Source: Acidobacteriota bacterium
GTDB taxonomy: Bacteria; Acidobacteriota; Blastocatellia; Pyrinomonadales; Pyrinomonadaceae
Direction of reading: 5' to 3'
Assembly (NCBI GenBank): GCA_016716435.1
Contig: JADJWI010000001.1
Location: 496,001-560,000, forward strand
DNA length: 64,000 bases
The notes below the pieces were generated by a model. The model searched no databases, had not been told where the DNA came from, and saw nothing but the letters and a program-made list of their open reading frames with translations. The stretch's first letter is position 1, and the number at the start of each line of letters is the position of its first letter. A program made the position numbers and the translations under genes. Below are positions 26,536 through 35,780 of the stretch, piece after piece.

Positions 26536-26553
26536 CGAAACTTGTACGAATAT

Positions 26554-26886
26554 TTACCGGACGCGTTCGAAAGTAACGCGGCCATCGTAAACCGGAGGAG
26601 CCGGGGCCGGCGGCATCGGCGGCGTGACAGTAATTTCGGACGCCATATTGTTCAGCCGCTCGACCGTCATTCGCAGTTCCTCGTTCTCCATTGTAAGCCG
26701 AACGTTCTCGCGACGAAGCCCACGCATTTCGCGTTTGAAGCGTTTACAGTCATGCCGGTTCTTAAAGGAGCTCTTAAAAGATTCGGTCGGCGATGAAAGC
26801 GGTACGAAGATGCTTGCGATCAGCACACCGATGGTCACAGCAAAAACGAAGGGAATGACGCGTTTGATTACGGAAAGAAATTGCAT
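26554..26886 (-). CDS. Membrane-anchored coiled-coil protein, unknown function
   Basis: From ATG 26886 (preceded by GAGGTG) the 110-residue protein has one hydrophobic segment (about 8-28), a basic coiled coil (MRGLRRENVRLTMENEELRMTVERLNNMA) and a Pro/Ala-rich tail ending VYDGRVTFERVR. No family is recognised. It precedes the microcompartment operon on the same strand with a gap of about 70 bases containing an inverted repeat, so it may or may not be co-transcribed. Confidence 0.6.
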   Translation of the reverse strand: MQFLSVIKRVIPFVFAVTIGVLIASIFVPLSSPTESFKSSFKNRHDCKRFKREMRGLRRENVRLTMENEELRMTVERLNNMASEITVTPPMPPAPAPPVYDGRVTFERVR

Positions 26887-27152
26887 ACTACACCTCAACT
26901 ACCTCAAGAATGAATACGTCGGTTCGCCGGGAACGGTTTCACCTTGCCGGAGAAACGCGGGGAAAAAAGCCCGGTGGCCGCTGCCAAATTCCATTCTAAA
27001 GGTTTTATGCCTCGATGTGAAGGTTTATATTCCGGGTTCGGCTAAAATGACGAGATTTTTTTTCGGCCCGATGCCCTTCTTTTGCCAACCGGGCCGCAAT
27101 CCCTTACTATTTTTGGGCAGGCTCGACGCAGTTTTCGTCTCGTTAACAATCT

Positions 27153-27755
27153 ATGATCGCATTTCTTTCGGGAAAGATCCTCGAAAAGCATCCGGCGTCG
27201 GTCGTTATTGACGTTGGGGGCGTCGGCTACGATGTCGCGATACCGCTCTCGACCTTTTACGAACTCGGCGAACCGGGTGGCGATGTCCAGCTCCGCATTT
27301 ACACGCTCGTCCGCGAGGACGCGATCCAGCTTTACGGATTTCGCACCGAGCGCGAACGTGAACTTTTCTTGAAATTGATCGCAGTTCAAGGGTTTGGGGC
27401 GAAAAGCGGCATCACGATGCTCTCCGGAATGAGCGCCGACGAGATCATCGCTGCCATTCGTGCCGGCAAGATCGAGCGGCTCACTTCGATTCCCGGCGTC
27501 GGCCGCAAGACCGCCGAGCGGCTCATTGTCGAGCTTCGCGACAAGGTCGGCGAGATCGCCCTTAGCTCGGCCGCCGGTTCCGGCACTCAAACTTCCGCCG
27601 GGCTTGAAAGCGACGCCGTCGTCGATGATGCGCTTTCCGCCCTCGTCAACCTCGGCTACCAAAAGAACGCCGCCGAAAAGGCCCTGCAGCAAGCCCTCGA
27701 GGACGGCGCCGAGCTCAACGTCCAAAACTCCTCCGCGCCGCCCTCCAACGCCTAG
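27153..27755 (+). CDS. ruvA: Holliday junction branch migration protein RuvA
   Basis: The DNA-binding subunit of RuvAB. MIAFLSGKILEKHPASVVIDVGGVGYDVAIPLSTFYEL is the OB-fold domain I; the two helix-hairpin-helix motifs are in FLKLIAVQGFGAKSGITMLSG and RLTSIPGVGRKTAERLIVELRDK; the C-terminal domain III (DDALSALVNLGYQKNAAEKALQQAL) contacts RuvB. The 200-residue length is standard. It is convergent with the YifB gene, and ruvB is not in the window. Confidence 0.96.
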   Translation: MIAFLSGKILEKHPASVVIDVGGVGYDVAIPLSTFYELGEPGGDVQLRIYTLVREDAIQLYGFRTERERELFLKLIAVQGFGAKSGITMLSGMSADEIIAAIRAGKIERLTSIPGVGRKTAERLIVELRDKVGEIALSSAAGSGTQTSAGLESDAVVDDALSALVNLGYQKNAAEKALQQALEDGAELNVQNSSAPPSNA

Positions 27756-27797
27756 CTAAATGATCGAAAGGAGCGCACCTCGTAGCGCCGGCCTAGC

Positions 27798-29358
27798 TCA
27801 ATAGTCGCGGTCGAGGGAGCGGTACTGGATCGCTTCGGCGAGGTGGGCCGAGTCGATACGGTCGGCGGCGGCGAGGTCGGCGATGGTGCGGGCGACCTTG
27901 AGGATGCGGTCGTAGGCGCGGGCGGAGAGGCCCCTGGCGTGTCATCGCCCGTTCGAGCAGGGTTTCGCCGGCGGCATCAAGGGCGCAGAACTTGCGGATC
28001 TGGCCGGGCGACATTGCGGAATTGGAGAAGATGCCCTCGCCGCGAAAGCGTTCGAGCTGGCGGCCGCGGGCTTCGATAACGCGTTCGCGGATGTCGGTGG
28101 AGGGCTCGGCGGTGCCGTTGGAGCGGCCGCGGAGCTCGGTAAATTTTACGGCCGGCACGTCGACGTGGATGTCGATGCGGTCCATCAGCGGGCCGGAGAT
28201 CTTGCCGACGTAACGCTGGATCTGCATCGGCGAGCACTTGCACTCGCGGCCCGAGCCGAAGTAGCCGCACGGACACGGGTTCATCGAGGCGACGAGCGTG
28301 AAATTTGCCGGAAAGGTCAGCGACGAAGCGGCCCGCGAGATGGTGACCTGTTTGTCCTCCATCGGCTGCCGCAGGACCTCAAGCACGCTGCGGTCAAACT
28401 CGGGGAGTTCGTCGAGAAAAAGCACGCCGAGATGTGCGAGCGAGACCTCGCCGGGCTTTGGCATCGAGCCGCCGCCGATCAGCCCGGCCTGCGAGACGGT
28501 GTGGTGCGGCGACTTGAACGGGCGTTCGGTGACGAGGCCGCTGCGGCCCGTAAGCCCGGCGACGGAATGGATCTTTGTTATCTCAAGCGCCTCTTCAAAT
28601 TCGAGCGGCGGGAGGATGGTCGGGAGCCGCTTGGCGAGCATCGTTTTGCCCGAGCCCGGCGGGCCAACGAAGAGTATGTTATGGCCACCGGCCGAGGCGA
28701 CCTCAAGCGCACGCTTGGCCGTCTGCTGACCACGGACCTCGGCAAAATCGGCACGATAGGCGTCGGCGTTGCTGCGAAACTCGTCCTCGCTGAGCACAAG
28801 CGGCGGGATGCGGGTTGGCTGGCCGGCGATGAGCTCCGCGGCGAGCGACGCAGCTTCTTTCAGGCTCCGCACCGGATAGACATTCACACCACGGACGACC
28901 GCCGCCTCTTTCGCATTCTCTTCGGGGACGAGCAAATTGGTAAAGCCCTGTTCGCGGGCGGTGAGAGCGATCGAAAGAGCTCCGCGGACCGGCCGGACGC
29001 GCCCATCGAGCGATAGCTCGCCGACGCTCAGCGTATCGACAAGGCTCTCGCCGCCGCCGAGGTCGGCATTGGCCCCGAGCACGCCGAGCGCGATCGGCAG
29101 GTCAAAGCTCGCACCTTCCTTGCGGACGTCCGCCGGGGCGAGGTTGACCGTAGTTTTGAGAAAAGGAAAAAAGAAGCCGCTATTATTGACCGCCGCACGG
29201 ATCCGCTCGCGCGATTCGCGGACCGCCGTATCCGGCAGCCCGACGATCGTTATGTTGTTCTGGTCCTGCTCGCCGCTCGCCGGCCGCAGATTGACCTCGA
29301 TATCGACCACGAGCGCATCAATGCCATAAACCGCGGCCGATTTTGTAACAAACAACAT
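27798..29358 (-). CDS. YifB/ComM family Mg-chelatase-like AAA+ ATPase (one frameshift)
   Basis: Starts [24 protein letters not shown] at ATG 29358. It has a Lon-protease-like N-terminal domain (residues about 1-180), a Walker [58 protein letters not shown], and the cysteine cluster [17 protein letters not shown]. Near 27945 one extra base sends the frame astray; the correct ending is [21 protein letters not shown] to SLDRDY at 27798. Corrected length is about 519 residues. ComM homologues are helicases that promote branch migration during integration of foreign DNA in natural transformation. Confidence 0.92.
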
Positions 29359-29556
29359 ATCCGGATCAAGAGAGAAAAGAACTGCACCGAGAGAATACAC
29401 CAACCCCCGCCCATTCCAAAAACCATGGAAAGCAGAATGGGATACGACAGCCCGACCGTAGGAGGGCTCATTAAATCGAAGGCGGAGTTCGGAATACGGA
29501 ATTCCGGAACGGAAAGCTATAATCTGGAACGCGGGGCAGGAGTTCGGGGATTGAAA

Positions 29557-29849
29557 ATGAACAACAGCGAACTGATAATCTACCAGACCGACGACGGCCG
29601 GACGCGGATCGAAACGCGGCTGGAGGACGAGACTGTTTGGCTGACCGAGGCAGCCATGGCCGAGCTTTTTCAGAATCTCGCCTCAAACATCAATGAGCAC
29701 CTTCTCAATGTATATGCGAGAAGGCTGAACGGATCAGGAGAAAATCGGCAATTTTCTACCAAGCGAAAATTTCTTACAACCTTGACGTCATGATCTCGTC
29801 GGGTCAAGGTCCAGCGTGCGGGTTCAACTTTCCAGGCGAGAGGGCTTGA
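29557..29849 (+). pseudogene. RhuM-family (virulence protein RhuM-like) gene remnant
   Basis: From ATG 29557: [35 protein letters not shown] is the very characteristic RhuM/Fic-associated N-terminus, with the helix-turn-helix-like WLT-x-AMAELF. The middle is rearranged (NINEHLLNVYARRLNGSGENRQF) and a further family segment appears only in another frame (FYQAKISYNLDVMISSGQ, resembling 'HYNLDVIISVGYRV'). The rest of the gene is gone. The stretch 29359-30007 otherwise holds nothing I can identify. Confidence 0.65.
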
Positions 29850-30007
29850 TCAAAAGCGATCCTCCGGCGGTCTTGAATGCGATTTGGCATCCTGAGTTAT
29901 CTGCTCTAAGGCAATTCCGATGTGAGATAATCCCGAAATCCCGCCGCTTGAAGACGCCGCCCGTTGGCCGCCTTTTTCCTGTTTTGCGACCTGTTTTTAT
30001 TTGATAC

Positions 30008-31651
30008 ATGCTCGGAACATCCATTGAACAAAAAGCCGACCCGTCGGCCGAACGCAAAACGCCCGCTCAGCGAGGGCGGCGGACGTTTGCGATCATTTCG
30101 CATCCCGATGCCGGTAAGACCACGCTGACCGAAAAGCTCTTGCTTTACGGCGGTGCGATCCGCGAAGCGGGTGCGGTAAAGAACCGCCGTGCCGAACGAG
30201 CCGCCACCTCGGACTGGATGGAGCTTGAAAGGCAACGTGGCATCTCGATCACATCCACGGTTTTGCAGTTTGAGTACGACGGCTTTCACCTCAACCTGCT
30301 CGACACACCCGGCCACCACGACTTCAGTGAAGACACTTACCGGACGCTGGCCGCTGCCGACAACGCGGTGATGCTTGTGGACGCCGGAAAGGGGCTCGAG
30401 ACGCAGACCCGCAAGCTCTTTGAGGTTTGCCGGCTCCGCGATATCCCAATCTTCACCTTCATCAACAAGCTCGACCGCCCCGCACGGCACCCGATGGAAC
30501 TGATCGATGAGATCGAGATGGAACTCGGCCTGAAAGTCTTCGCGGTGACCTGGCCGATCGGCGACGGCGACACCTTTCGCGGCATCTACAACCGGATGAC
30601 CGGAAACGTGCACTTGTACGACCGCAATCCGCGTGGCCGGAAGCAGGCCGAGGAGACGATCATCGCGCTCGATGATCCGCGGCTCACGACATTCATCGAT
30701 GAGAAAGAGCTTCAGCAGTTGCGAGATGAGCTTGAGTTACTTGATGGTGCAGGATCATCGCTCGACCGCGAACTTATCCTCAGCGGCCAGAAGTCTCCGG
30801 TCTTTTTCGGGAGTGCGATGACGAATTTCGGTGTCGAGCCATTCCTCGATGCCTTTCTCGATATGTCCGCACCGCCGGGCGCTCATAAGAGCAATTTGGG
30901 CTTGATCGAACCCACGTACCCGGAATTCACCGGCTTTGTCTTCAAGCTGCAGGCGAATATGGACCCGCGACACCGCGACACTCTGGCATTCGTCCGCGTT
31001 TGTTCGGGCCAGTTTGAAAAGGACATGAATGTGACGAATGCGCGGACGGGCAAGAAGGTGCGGCTTACGCGGCCTCAAAAGGTCTTCGCCCGCGACCGCG
31101 AATCGCTCGAAGAGGCTTTCGCCGGCGACGTCATCGGCCTTAGCAATCCCGGGGCTTTCACCATCGGCGATACCCTATATACCGGGCCGCGGGTCGTCTT
31201 TCCGCCGATTCCTTCGTTCTCGCCGGAGCTTTTTGCCAAGCTCAGGAATACTAATTCATCGCTTGCCAAGAAATTTGTGAAGGGCGTTGCCCAGTTGCAA
31301 GAGGAAAAGGCGATCCAGATCCTGCAGCCCTATCACGGCGGATCCTCGCAGGAACCGGTGCTTGCCGCGGTCGGCGAGCTTCAGTTCGAGGTCGCTCAGT
31401 ATCGACTCCGGACCGAGTACGGCGTCGAAACGCGGCTCGATCGACTTTCTTTCGTCGCAGCCCGATGGGTCAATGTCGATTGGAACGACCTGCTCGCAGT
31501 GGACGGCCTTTCCGAAACCGACCTTTACAAAGACCAGAATGACCGGCCGGTTCTCCTCTTCCGCAGCCGTTGGCACCTGCAGCAGATCGAGAAAGACCAT
31601 CCGCACCTCAAACTCTCGCTGACCGACCAGCCGATGGAGCCTGCCTCGTGA
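30008..31651 (+). CDS. prfC: Peptide chain release factor 3
   Basis: The translational GTPase that recycles RF1/RF2. G motifs: [22 protein letters not shown] near 33-55, the switch [38 protein letters not shown], and [19 protein letters not shown]. Domain II/III sequences such as [25 protein letters not shown] and [21 protein letters not shown] are RF3-specific. The 547-residue length is slightly longer than E. coli RF3 because of an N-terminal extension. It is transcribed alone. Confidence 0.96.
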   Translation: MLGTSIEQKADPSAERKTPAQRGRRTFAIISHPDAGKTTLTEKLLLYGGAIREAGAVKNRRAERAATSDWMELERQRGISITSTVLQFEYDGFHLNLLDTPGHHDFSEDTYRTLAAADNAVMLVDAGKGLETQTRKLFEVCRLRDIPIFTFINKLDRPARHPMELIDEIEMELGLKVFAVTWPIGDGDTFRGIYNRMTGNVHLYDRNPRGRKQAEETIIALDDPRLTTFIDEKELQQLRDELELLDGAGSSLDRELILSGQKSPVFFGSAMTNFGVEPFLDAFLDMSAPPGAHKSNLGLIEPTYPEFTGFVFKLQANMDPRHRDTLAFVRVCSGQFEKDMNVTNARTGKKVRLTRPQKVFARDRESLEEAFAGDVIGLSNPGAFTIGDTLYTGPRVVFPPIPSFSPELFAKLRNTNSSLAKKFVKGVAQLQEEKAIQILQPYHGGSSQEPVLAAVGELQFEVAQYRLRTEYGVETRLDRLSFVAARWVNVDWNDLLAVDGLSETDLYKDQNDRPVLLFRSRWHLQQIEKDHPHLKLSLTDQPMEPAS

Positions 31652-31753
31652 TCGCTAAATTGCGGACTAGACTCATTGCAGTCCCGATTAGATATCGAAA
31701 TTAGCCATCCGGTTTGTTAAACTAAAACCACGGCGGCGGTGCCGGCGAATACA

Positions 31754-32629
31754 ATGGGTATGAAAGTTCTAATTGCGGACGAATACGGATTTTGCTTTGG
31801 GGTCGAGCGGGCGGTCGAGATGGTCGAGGAGTCTGTCCAGAAGGGCGAGACGGTCCGGACGCTCGGGCCGCTCATCCACAATGAGCAGGAGATGAAGCGG
31901 CTGGCCACCGAAGGCGTCGCGACCATCAGCGAGCCGGTGCAGATCACCCGCAGCGAGACTGCCGTTATCCGCGCCCACGGCGTTACGCCGGATGTTCAGA
32001 AGGCACTCGAGGAGCAGGCCGGTAAGGTCGTCGATGCGACCTGCCCGTTTGTCACCCGTGTTCAGCGGCTTGCCTCGCGAGCGGCCGCACAGGACCGCCA
32101 CGTCGTCATCGTCGGCAGTTCCGACCACCCAGAGATGATCGGCGTCAAAGGGTATGCTCCCGACCACGCTTTCATTATCAAAGACGAGACCGAGGTTGCA
32201 ACGCTCCCGTGGCTTCGCAATCCGCTCGTCGTCTCACAAACGACCATCAAGGCAAAAACATTTTTCGACACCGCCGAGGCCGTAAAGACCAGGACCGACG
32301 ACGAGGTCGAGGTGGTCAACACCATCTGCTCCGCGACCCGCGATCGGCAAGACGCTGCCCGTGCACTCTCGGGAATGGTCGATGCTTTTTACGTAATCGG
32401 CGCGACTCACTCGTCAAACAGCGTAAAGCTGCATGGTGTCTGTAAAGAAAGCTGCGAGAAGAGTTTCCTGATCGAGACGGAAGATGACATCAACCCCGAA
32501 GACCTCGTGGGCGTCAAAACCGTGGGCGTTACCGCGGGAGCCTCAACGCCCGAGTGGCTGATAAAACGGGTCGTCAAACGGCTCGAATCGCTCGGGGCCG
32601 AAGAGGAAAAGAACATGGGGTTGAAATAG
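31754..32629 (+). CDS. ispH: 4-hydroxy-3-methylbut-2-enyl diphosphate reductase
   Basis: The last enzyme of the MEP isoprenoid pathway, a [4Fe-4S] protein making IPP and DMAPP. All three cluster cysteines are visible: C14 in GFCFGVERAV, one in DATCPFVTRVQ and one in NTICSATRDRQ. HGVTP and GATHSSNSVKL are the diphosphate-binding segments. I start at ATG 31754 (MGMKVLIADEYGF); a start two codons later is possible. With pdxJ it suggests DXP-based metabolism. An intrinsic terminator follows at once. Confidence 0.95.
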   Translation: MGMKVLIADEYGFCFGVERAVEMVEESVQKGETVRTLGPLIHNEQEMKRLATEGVATISEPVQITRSETAVIRAHGVTPDVQKALEEQAGKVVDATCPFVTRVQRLASRAAAQDRHVVIVGSSDHPEMIGVKGYAPDHAFIIKDETEVATLPWLRNPLVVSQTTIKAKTFFDTAEAVKTRTDDEVEVVNTICSATRDRQDAARALSGMVDAFYVIGATHSSNSVKLHGVCKESCEKSFLIETEDDINPEDLVGVKTVGVTAGASTPEWLIKRVVKRLESLGAEEEKNMGLK

Positions 32630-32632
32630 AGA

Positions 32633-32660
32633 AAGGCCGGGCGACAAACCCGGCCTTCTT
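32633..32660. terminator. Bidirectional intrinsic terminator between ispH and the LysM gene
   Basis: Perfect stem AAGGCCGGG / CCCGGCCTT with a 7-base loop, followed by CTT on the plus strand and by TTTC on the minus strand. It lies between two convergent genes and can serve both. Confidence 0.88.
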
Positions 32661-32680
32661 AATTTGAAATGGACCGAAAC

Positions 32681-33532
32681 TTACGGAATGATCAGGGTCT
32701 GCCCGACAGTTACGCTGTTCGGGCTCGAAAGCCGGTCGCGGTTGGCGTTGTAGATGTCCATATAGCGGGCCGAGGTTCCGTAGAACTGGCGGCTGATCGA
32801 GCCGAGTGTGTCGCCCGGCCGAACAATATAGGTCCTCGCACCCGGCGGAACTTCATACCGGCCCTCCTCGGTGCCGACCTCGGTGAACCGCGGCAGCGTG
32901 ATCGCACGGTTCAGGTAAACCCCGAACTCGGTTCCCGATTTGACCTCGGCATCCTCGCCTTTGGTAAGCCGCTCGCCTAGCAAGCCGGCTCCGGCCCCGA
33001 TTATTCCGCCGATCAGAGCGCCCTTGCCGCCGCCGATCGCCGCTCCAAGCACAGCACCGCCAGCACCACCGCCGCCGATGAAGATGATCTTGCGATTCTT
33101 CATCTTGTCGCCGCTTGCCGTGCCTTCGGTGTCGCTCTTGGCGTCATCGCTGACGAGATCTGTAAGCGAGCCGTTGATCGCACGCTTTGTCCCGTTCGGC
33201 AGTTTCACCTCTGTAAAGCTGACGTCGATCGTGCCGGGGTCGCCGCCGCGTTCGGCCTTCCTTACAGCATCGACCCGGCCGATGACCTCGCTCCCGACCG
33301 GGATAACGACAACGCCATTTGTCGAATAGACCGGCTCCCGGACGGTGGTTGCAAATTTGTCTCCGACGCGGGCCGTCTTCGAGCTAAGCGTTTCGTTCAT
33401 CCGCACGCGGAAACGCGTTCCGGCATCGACTCGAAAGTTCTGCGAACGCTGCGCAAGCACATCCGTGCCGAGCGCCAACAACATCATCGCCGCCACGCCG
33501 GCAAGCAAGGTTCCATTTACAATTTTCTTCAT
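32681..33532 (-). CDS. Exported LysM-domain protein with glycine-zipper segment
   Basis: From ATG 33532: a signal peptide ending TDVLAQ, a beta-rich region (about 30-140) with RVRMNETLSSKTARVGDKFATTV and VVVIPVGSEVIGRVDAV, a glycine-zipper membrane-like segment (GGGGAGGAVLGAAIGGGKGALIGGIIGAGAG, about 152-185), and a C-terminal LysM domain (TYIVRPGDTLGSISRQFYGTSARYMDIYNANRD to VGQTLIIP). LysM binds peptidoglycan, so it probably bridges the cell wall and membrane. It is transcribed alone. Confidence 0.85.
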   Translation of the reverse strand: MKKIVNGTLLAGVAAMMLLALGTDVLAQRSQNFRVDAGTRFRVRMNETLSSKTARVGDKFATTVREPVYSTNGVVVIPVGSEVIGRVDAVRKAERGGDPGTIDVSFTEVKLPNGTKRAINGSLTDLVSDDAKSDTEGTASGDKMKNRKIIFIGGGGAGGAVLGAAIGGGKGALIGGIIGAGAGLLGERLTKGEDAEVKSGTEFGVYLNRAITLPRFTEVGTEEGRYEVPPGARTYIVRPGDTLGSISRQFYGTSARYMDIYNANRDRLSSPNSVTVGQTLIIP

Positions 33533-33750
33533 AGTTTCCTCCCAGAAAGGCCGCCGCATGTTCGTAGGCTTTTGACTCCAACAACCGCCACGGCCGCAAT
33601 TCCCTTGAACAAATCCCGGATAAGAGGTATTTTACCAGATATCCGTTGATGCGATGTGAATTTTTGTCGGGGAGTTTTCTGGAAACTTTTCGGATTGCGT
33701 ATTTGGTGTGAACGACAACTGAAGTTCGATTCATTCACAACGCTCCGAGT

Positions 33751-33780
33751 CCCCCGGCCTGATAAGCCGGGGGTTTGTTC
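33751..33780 (+). terminator. Plus-strand terminator-like hairpin with no gene before it
   Basis: Perfect 8-bp stem CCCCCGGC / GCCGGGGG, loop CTGATAA, then TTTGTTC. It lies in the divergent intergenic region 33533-33821, and no plus-strand gene precedes it since the terminator at 32.6 kb. Confidence 0.6.
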
Positions 33781-33787
33781 TAAGGAC

Positions 33788-33803
33788 CGAGGTTTAAACC
33801 TCG
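33788..33803. promoter_or_regulatory. Perfect 16-bp palindrome before the DUF5658-like gene
   Basis: CGAGGTTTAAACCTCG is a perfect palindrome ending 18 bases before the ATG at 33822. Its position fits an operator, though it could equally be a repetitive palindrome. Confidence 0.4.
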
Positions 33804-33821
33804 TTTACCAGCGTTAATATT

Positions 33822-34190
33822 ATGTATCTCGTTCGCGAAACGTTCCTGCTCTTCGGACTCAATCTTCTGGATGCGCTCTTGACGCTGATCTGGGTAAGGA
33901 ACGGCGTTGCGGAAGAAGGAAACCGGCTGATGGCCGAGCTGCTCAATATAAGCGACGTCGCGTTCCTTTCGGGCAAACTCGCTGTCGGATTATTGGCCGC
34001 GGTCGTGTTGTTGAAATGGGGCTATTTCCGGATCGCGAAGATCGGCGTTTCGATCGCCCTGGTGCTTTACGTTGGCCTGATGGGAATTCATTTCCTGACC
34101 GGACTCACCGCCGCCGGAATTGTCTCAAACGGCACCGTAAGCGGCGCCTTTGCCTTTTTCAAGCCCGTGATCGCCCTGTTTCTCGGTTAA
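33822..34190 (+). CDS. Small membrane protein, DUF5658-like
   Basis: A 122-residue protein with about three to four hydrophobic segments. It opens ETFLLFGLNLLDALLTLIWVRNGVAEEGNRLMAELL, the hallmark of DUF5658-type proteins (a 'N-x-LDA-T' helix followed by EE/GNPLM), then FLSGKLAVGLLAAVVLLKW and a last helix. The function is unknown. A small gap of about 110 bases separates it from the protease gene downstream. Confidence 0.65.
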   Translation: MYLVRETFLLFGLNLLDALLTLIWVRNGVAEEGNRLMAELLNISDVAFLSGKLAVGLLAAVVLLKWGYFRIAKIGVSIALVLYVGLMGIHFLTGLTAAGIVSNGTVSGAFAFFKPVIALFLG

Positions 34191-34303
34191 GCTTCCCCGC
34201 CCGAAACCGATCACATCTCATTTTCGTAATCCAATACGCAACGCCGTTTTATGAAACCGGCATCAAATGCGTAAGATATTTTTTGCTTGGAAATAATACG
34301 AAG

Positions 34304-35494
34304 ATGAATACAAAACCGGTCTATCAGCTTTCAGCACGACAAATAATCCTCCTTGGTGTTGTCACCGCCTTTGCGGCGGTCGGCATCACGGCCGCGATAC
34401 TTTTTAGCTACAGCTACTGGGTGGCAAATTCGCCATCTGCTGTTTCGCTGGCCGAGGCTCCGCCGCCGAGCATCTCTGACCCCTCGGCGGTCTCTGATGA
34501 ACAGAACAACATCGAAGTCTACAAGGCCCTTGCCCCGGGTGTGGCGTTCATCAACACGACCGCCTATACCCAGAGTTGGTGGGGCGATGTTCAGGAAGGC
34601 CGCGGCAACGGCAGCGGTTCGGTGATCGACGCCCAGGGCCATATTCTCACTAACTATCACGTCATCGAAGGAGCCCAGCGGATAACGGTCAACTTCGGCG
34701 GCGACCGCGTTTATCCGGCGAAGCTCATTGGCGGCGACCCGGACACCGACCTTGCCGTGATCAAGATCGACCCGCCGGCGAGCGGCCTGACCGTCGTCGC
34801 TCTCGGCGACTCTGACAAGCTCGAGGTCGGGCAAAAGGTGCTAGCCATCGGCAATCCGTTCGGGCTTGACCGCACGCTGACGACCGGCGTCATCTCCGGG
34901 CTTCAGCGGCCGATCCGTGCCCGCAACAATCGGCCGATTGACGCCGCGATCCAGACCGATGCCTCGATCAACCCCGGCAATTCGGGCGGGCCGCTGCTTG
35001 ATAAATTTGGCAATATGATCGGGATAAACTCGCAGATCCTTTCGCCCGCCGGCGGTTCGGTCGGCGTCGGTTTCGCGGTGCCGGTCAACACGGCAAAGCG
35101 GATCGTGCCGCAGCTCATTCAGTTTGGCGAAGTTCGCCGGCCAAAGTTGAGCGCGGAGCTTCGTCCTGTGGCAGAATACGTTGAGCGCGGCTATCGCCTT
35201 CCGGTCGAGAACGGCTTGCTCGTCGGTTCGGTGATCCCGAACGGTCCGGCGGCGAATGCAGGCATTCGTGGGCTAATGCGCGACGGCGACGGCTCCGTAC
35301 TTCTCGGCGACATCATCCTCTCGGTCGATGGTGAAGAGATGAACACGCTTGACGACATCTATCGCCTGCTTGACCGGAAGCAGTTCGGCGACACCATCAA
35401 CGTCGAGATCTTCCGCGGAGGCGAACGCGAAACGATCCCGGTACGGCTGACACCGCCGCCGGCACAGGGCCGCACGACGCGGCGGACGCAGTAA
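34304..35494 (+). CDS. HtrA/DegP-like S1C serine protease with PDZ domain
   Basis: From ATG 34304 the 396-residue protein has a membrane anchor (IILLGVVTAFAAVGITAAILFSY), then a trypsin-fold domain with the full triad: His in LTNYHVIEGA, Asp in DPDTDLAVIKID, Ser in INPGNSGGPLLDKFG. A PDZ domain follows (VIPNGPAANAGIRG to GERETIPVRLTPPP). It acts in periplasmic protein quality control. The open frame extends further upstream, but the anchor begins at this ATG. Confidence 0.93.
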   Translation: MNTKPVYQLSARQIILLGVVTAFAAVGITAAILFSYSYWVANSPSAVSLAEAPPPSISDPSAVSDEQNNIEVYKALAPGVAFINTTAYTQSWWGDVQEGRGNGSGSVIDAQGHILTNYHVIEGAQRITVNFGGDRVYPAKLIGGDPDTDLAVIKIDPPASGLTVVALGDSDKLEVGQKVLAIGNPFGLDRTLTTGVISGLQRPIRARNNRPIDAAIQTDASINPGNSGGPLLDKFGNMIGINSQILSPAGGSVGVGFAVPVNTAKRIVPQLIQFGEVRRPKLSAELRPVAEYVERGYRLPVENGLLVGSVIPNGPAANAGIRGLMRDGDGSVLLGDIILSVDGEEMNTLDDIYRLLDRKQFGDTINVEIFRGGERETIPVRLTPPPAQGRTTRRTQ

Positions 35495-35506
35495 CGGCCA
35501 CGGCAG

Positions 35507-35749
35507 ATGAAAGAAACGAACGATTTCTTTAACGACGGATTCGGCTGGGTTTGCAGGCATTGCCATCGCGAACTCAGCCGTTCCGCATCTGACGAAAGCG
35601 ATTCGCTTTCCCGCCTGATGACCGAAGGTGAGGCCGAGGGCAGAGCACCGCGGCTGACCAACGAGGCGCTTGCAAAATGGGCTGACCCCGAACGCCGCAC
35701 GCTGATGTGCCCGCGATGCGGCATCACCGAACTTATCGACATCTTCTGA
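35507..35749 (+). CDS. Small zinc-ribbon-like protein, unknown function
   Basis: An 80-residue protein with two CxxC pairs: WVCRHCHREL near residue 15 and LMCPRCGITELIDIF at the end, likely binding one zinc. The region between is rich in Ser, Asp and Glu. It follows the HtrA-like gene after 12 bases, so it is probably in the same transcript. No family is recognised. Confidence 0.6.
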   Translation: MKETNDFFNDGFGWVCRHCHRELSRSASDESDSLSRLMTEGEAEGRAPRLTNEALAKWADPERRTLMCPRCGITELIDIF

Positions 35750-35780
35750 AGCCGCCGTCCGCTGTGCTAGATTGAAATTG

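Noticed and set aside
27042..27725. Minus-strand frame of 227 codons opposite ruvA
   Set aside because: Shadow; ruvA is complete and conserved on the plus strand.
28165..29016. Plus-strand frame of 283 codons opposite the YifB gene
   Set aside because: Shadow; composition is Arg/Asp/Gly-rich without domain structure.
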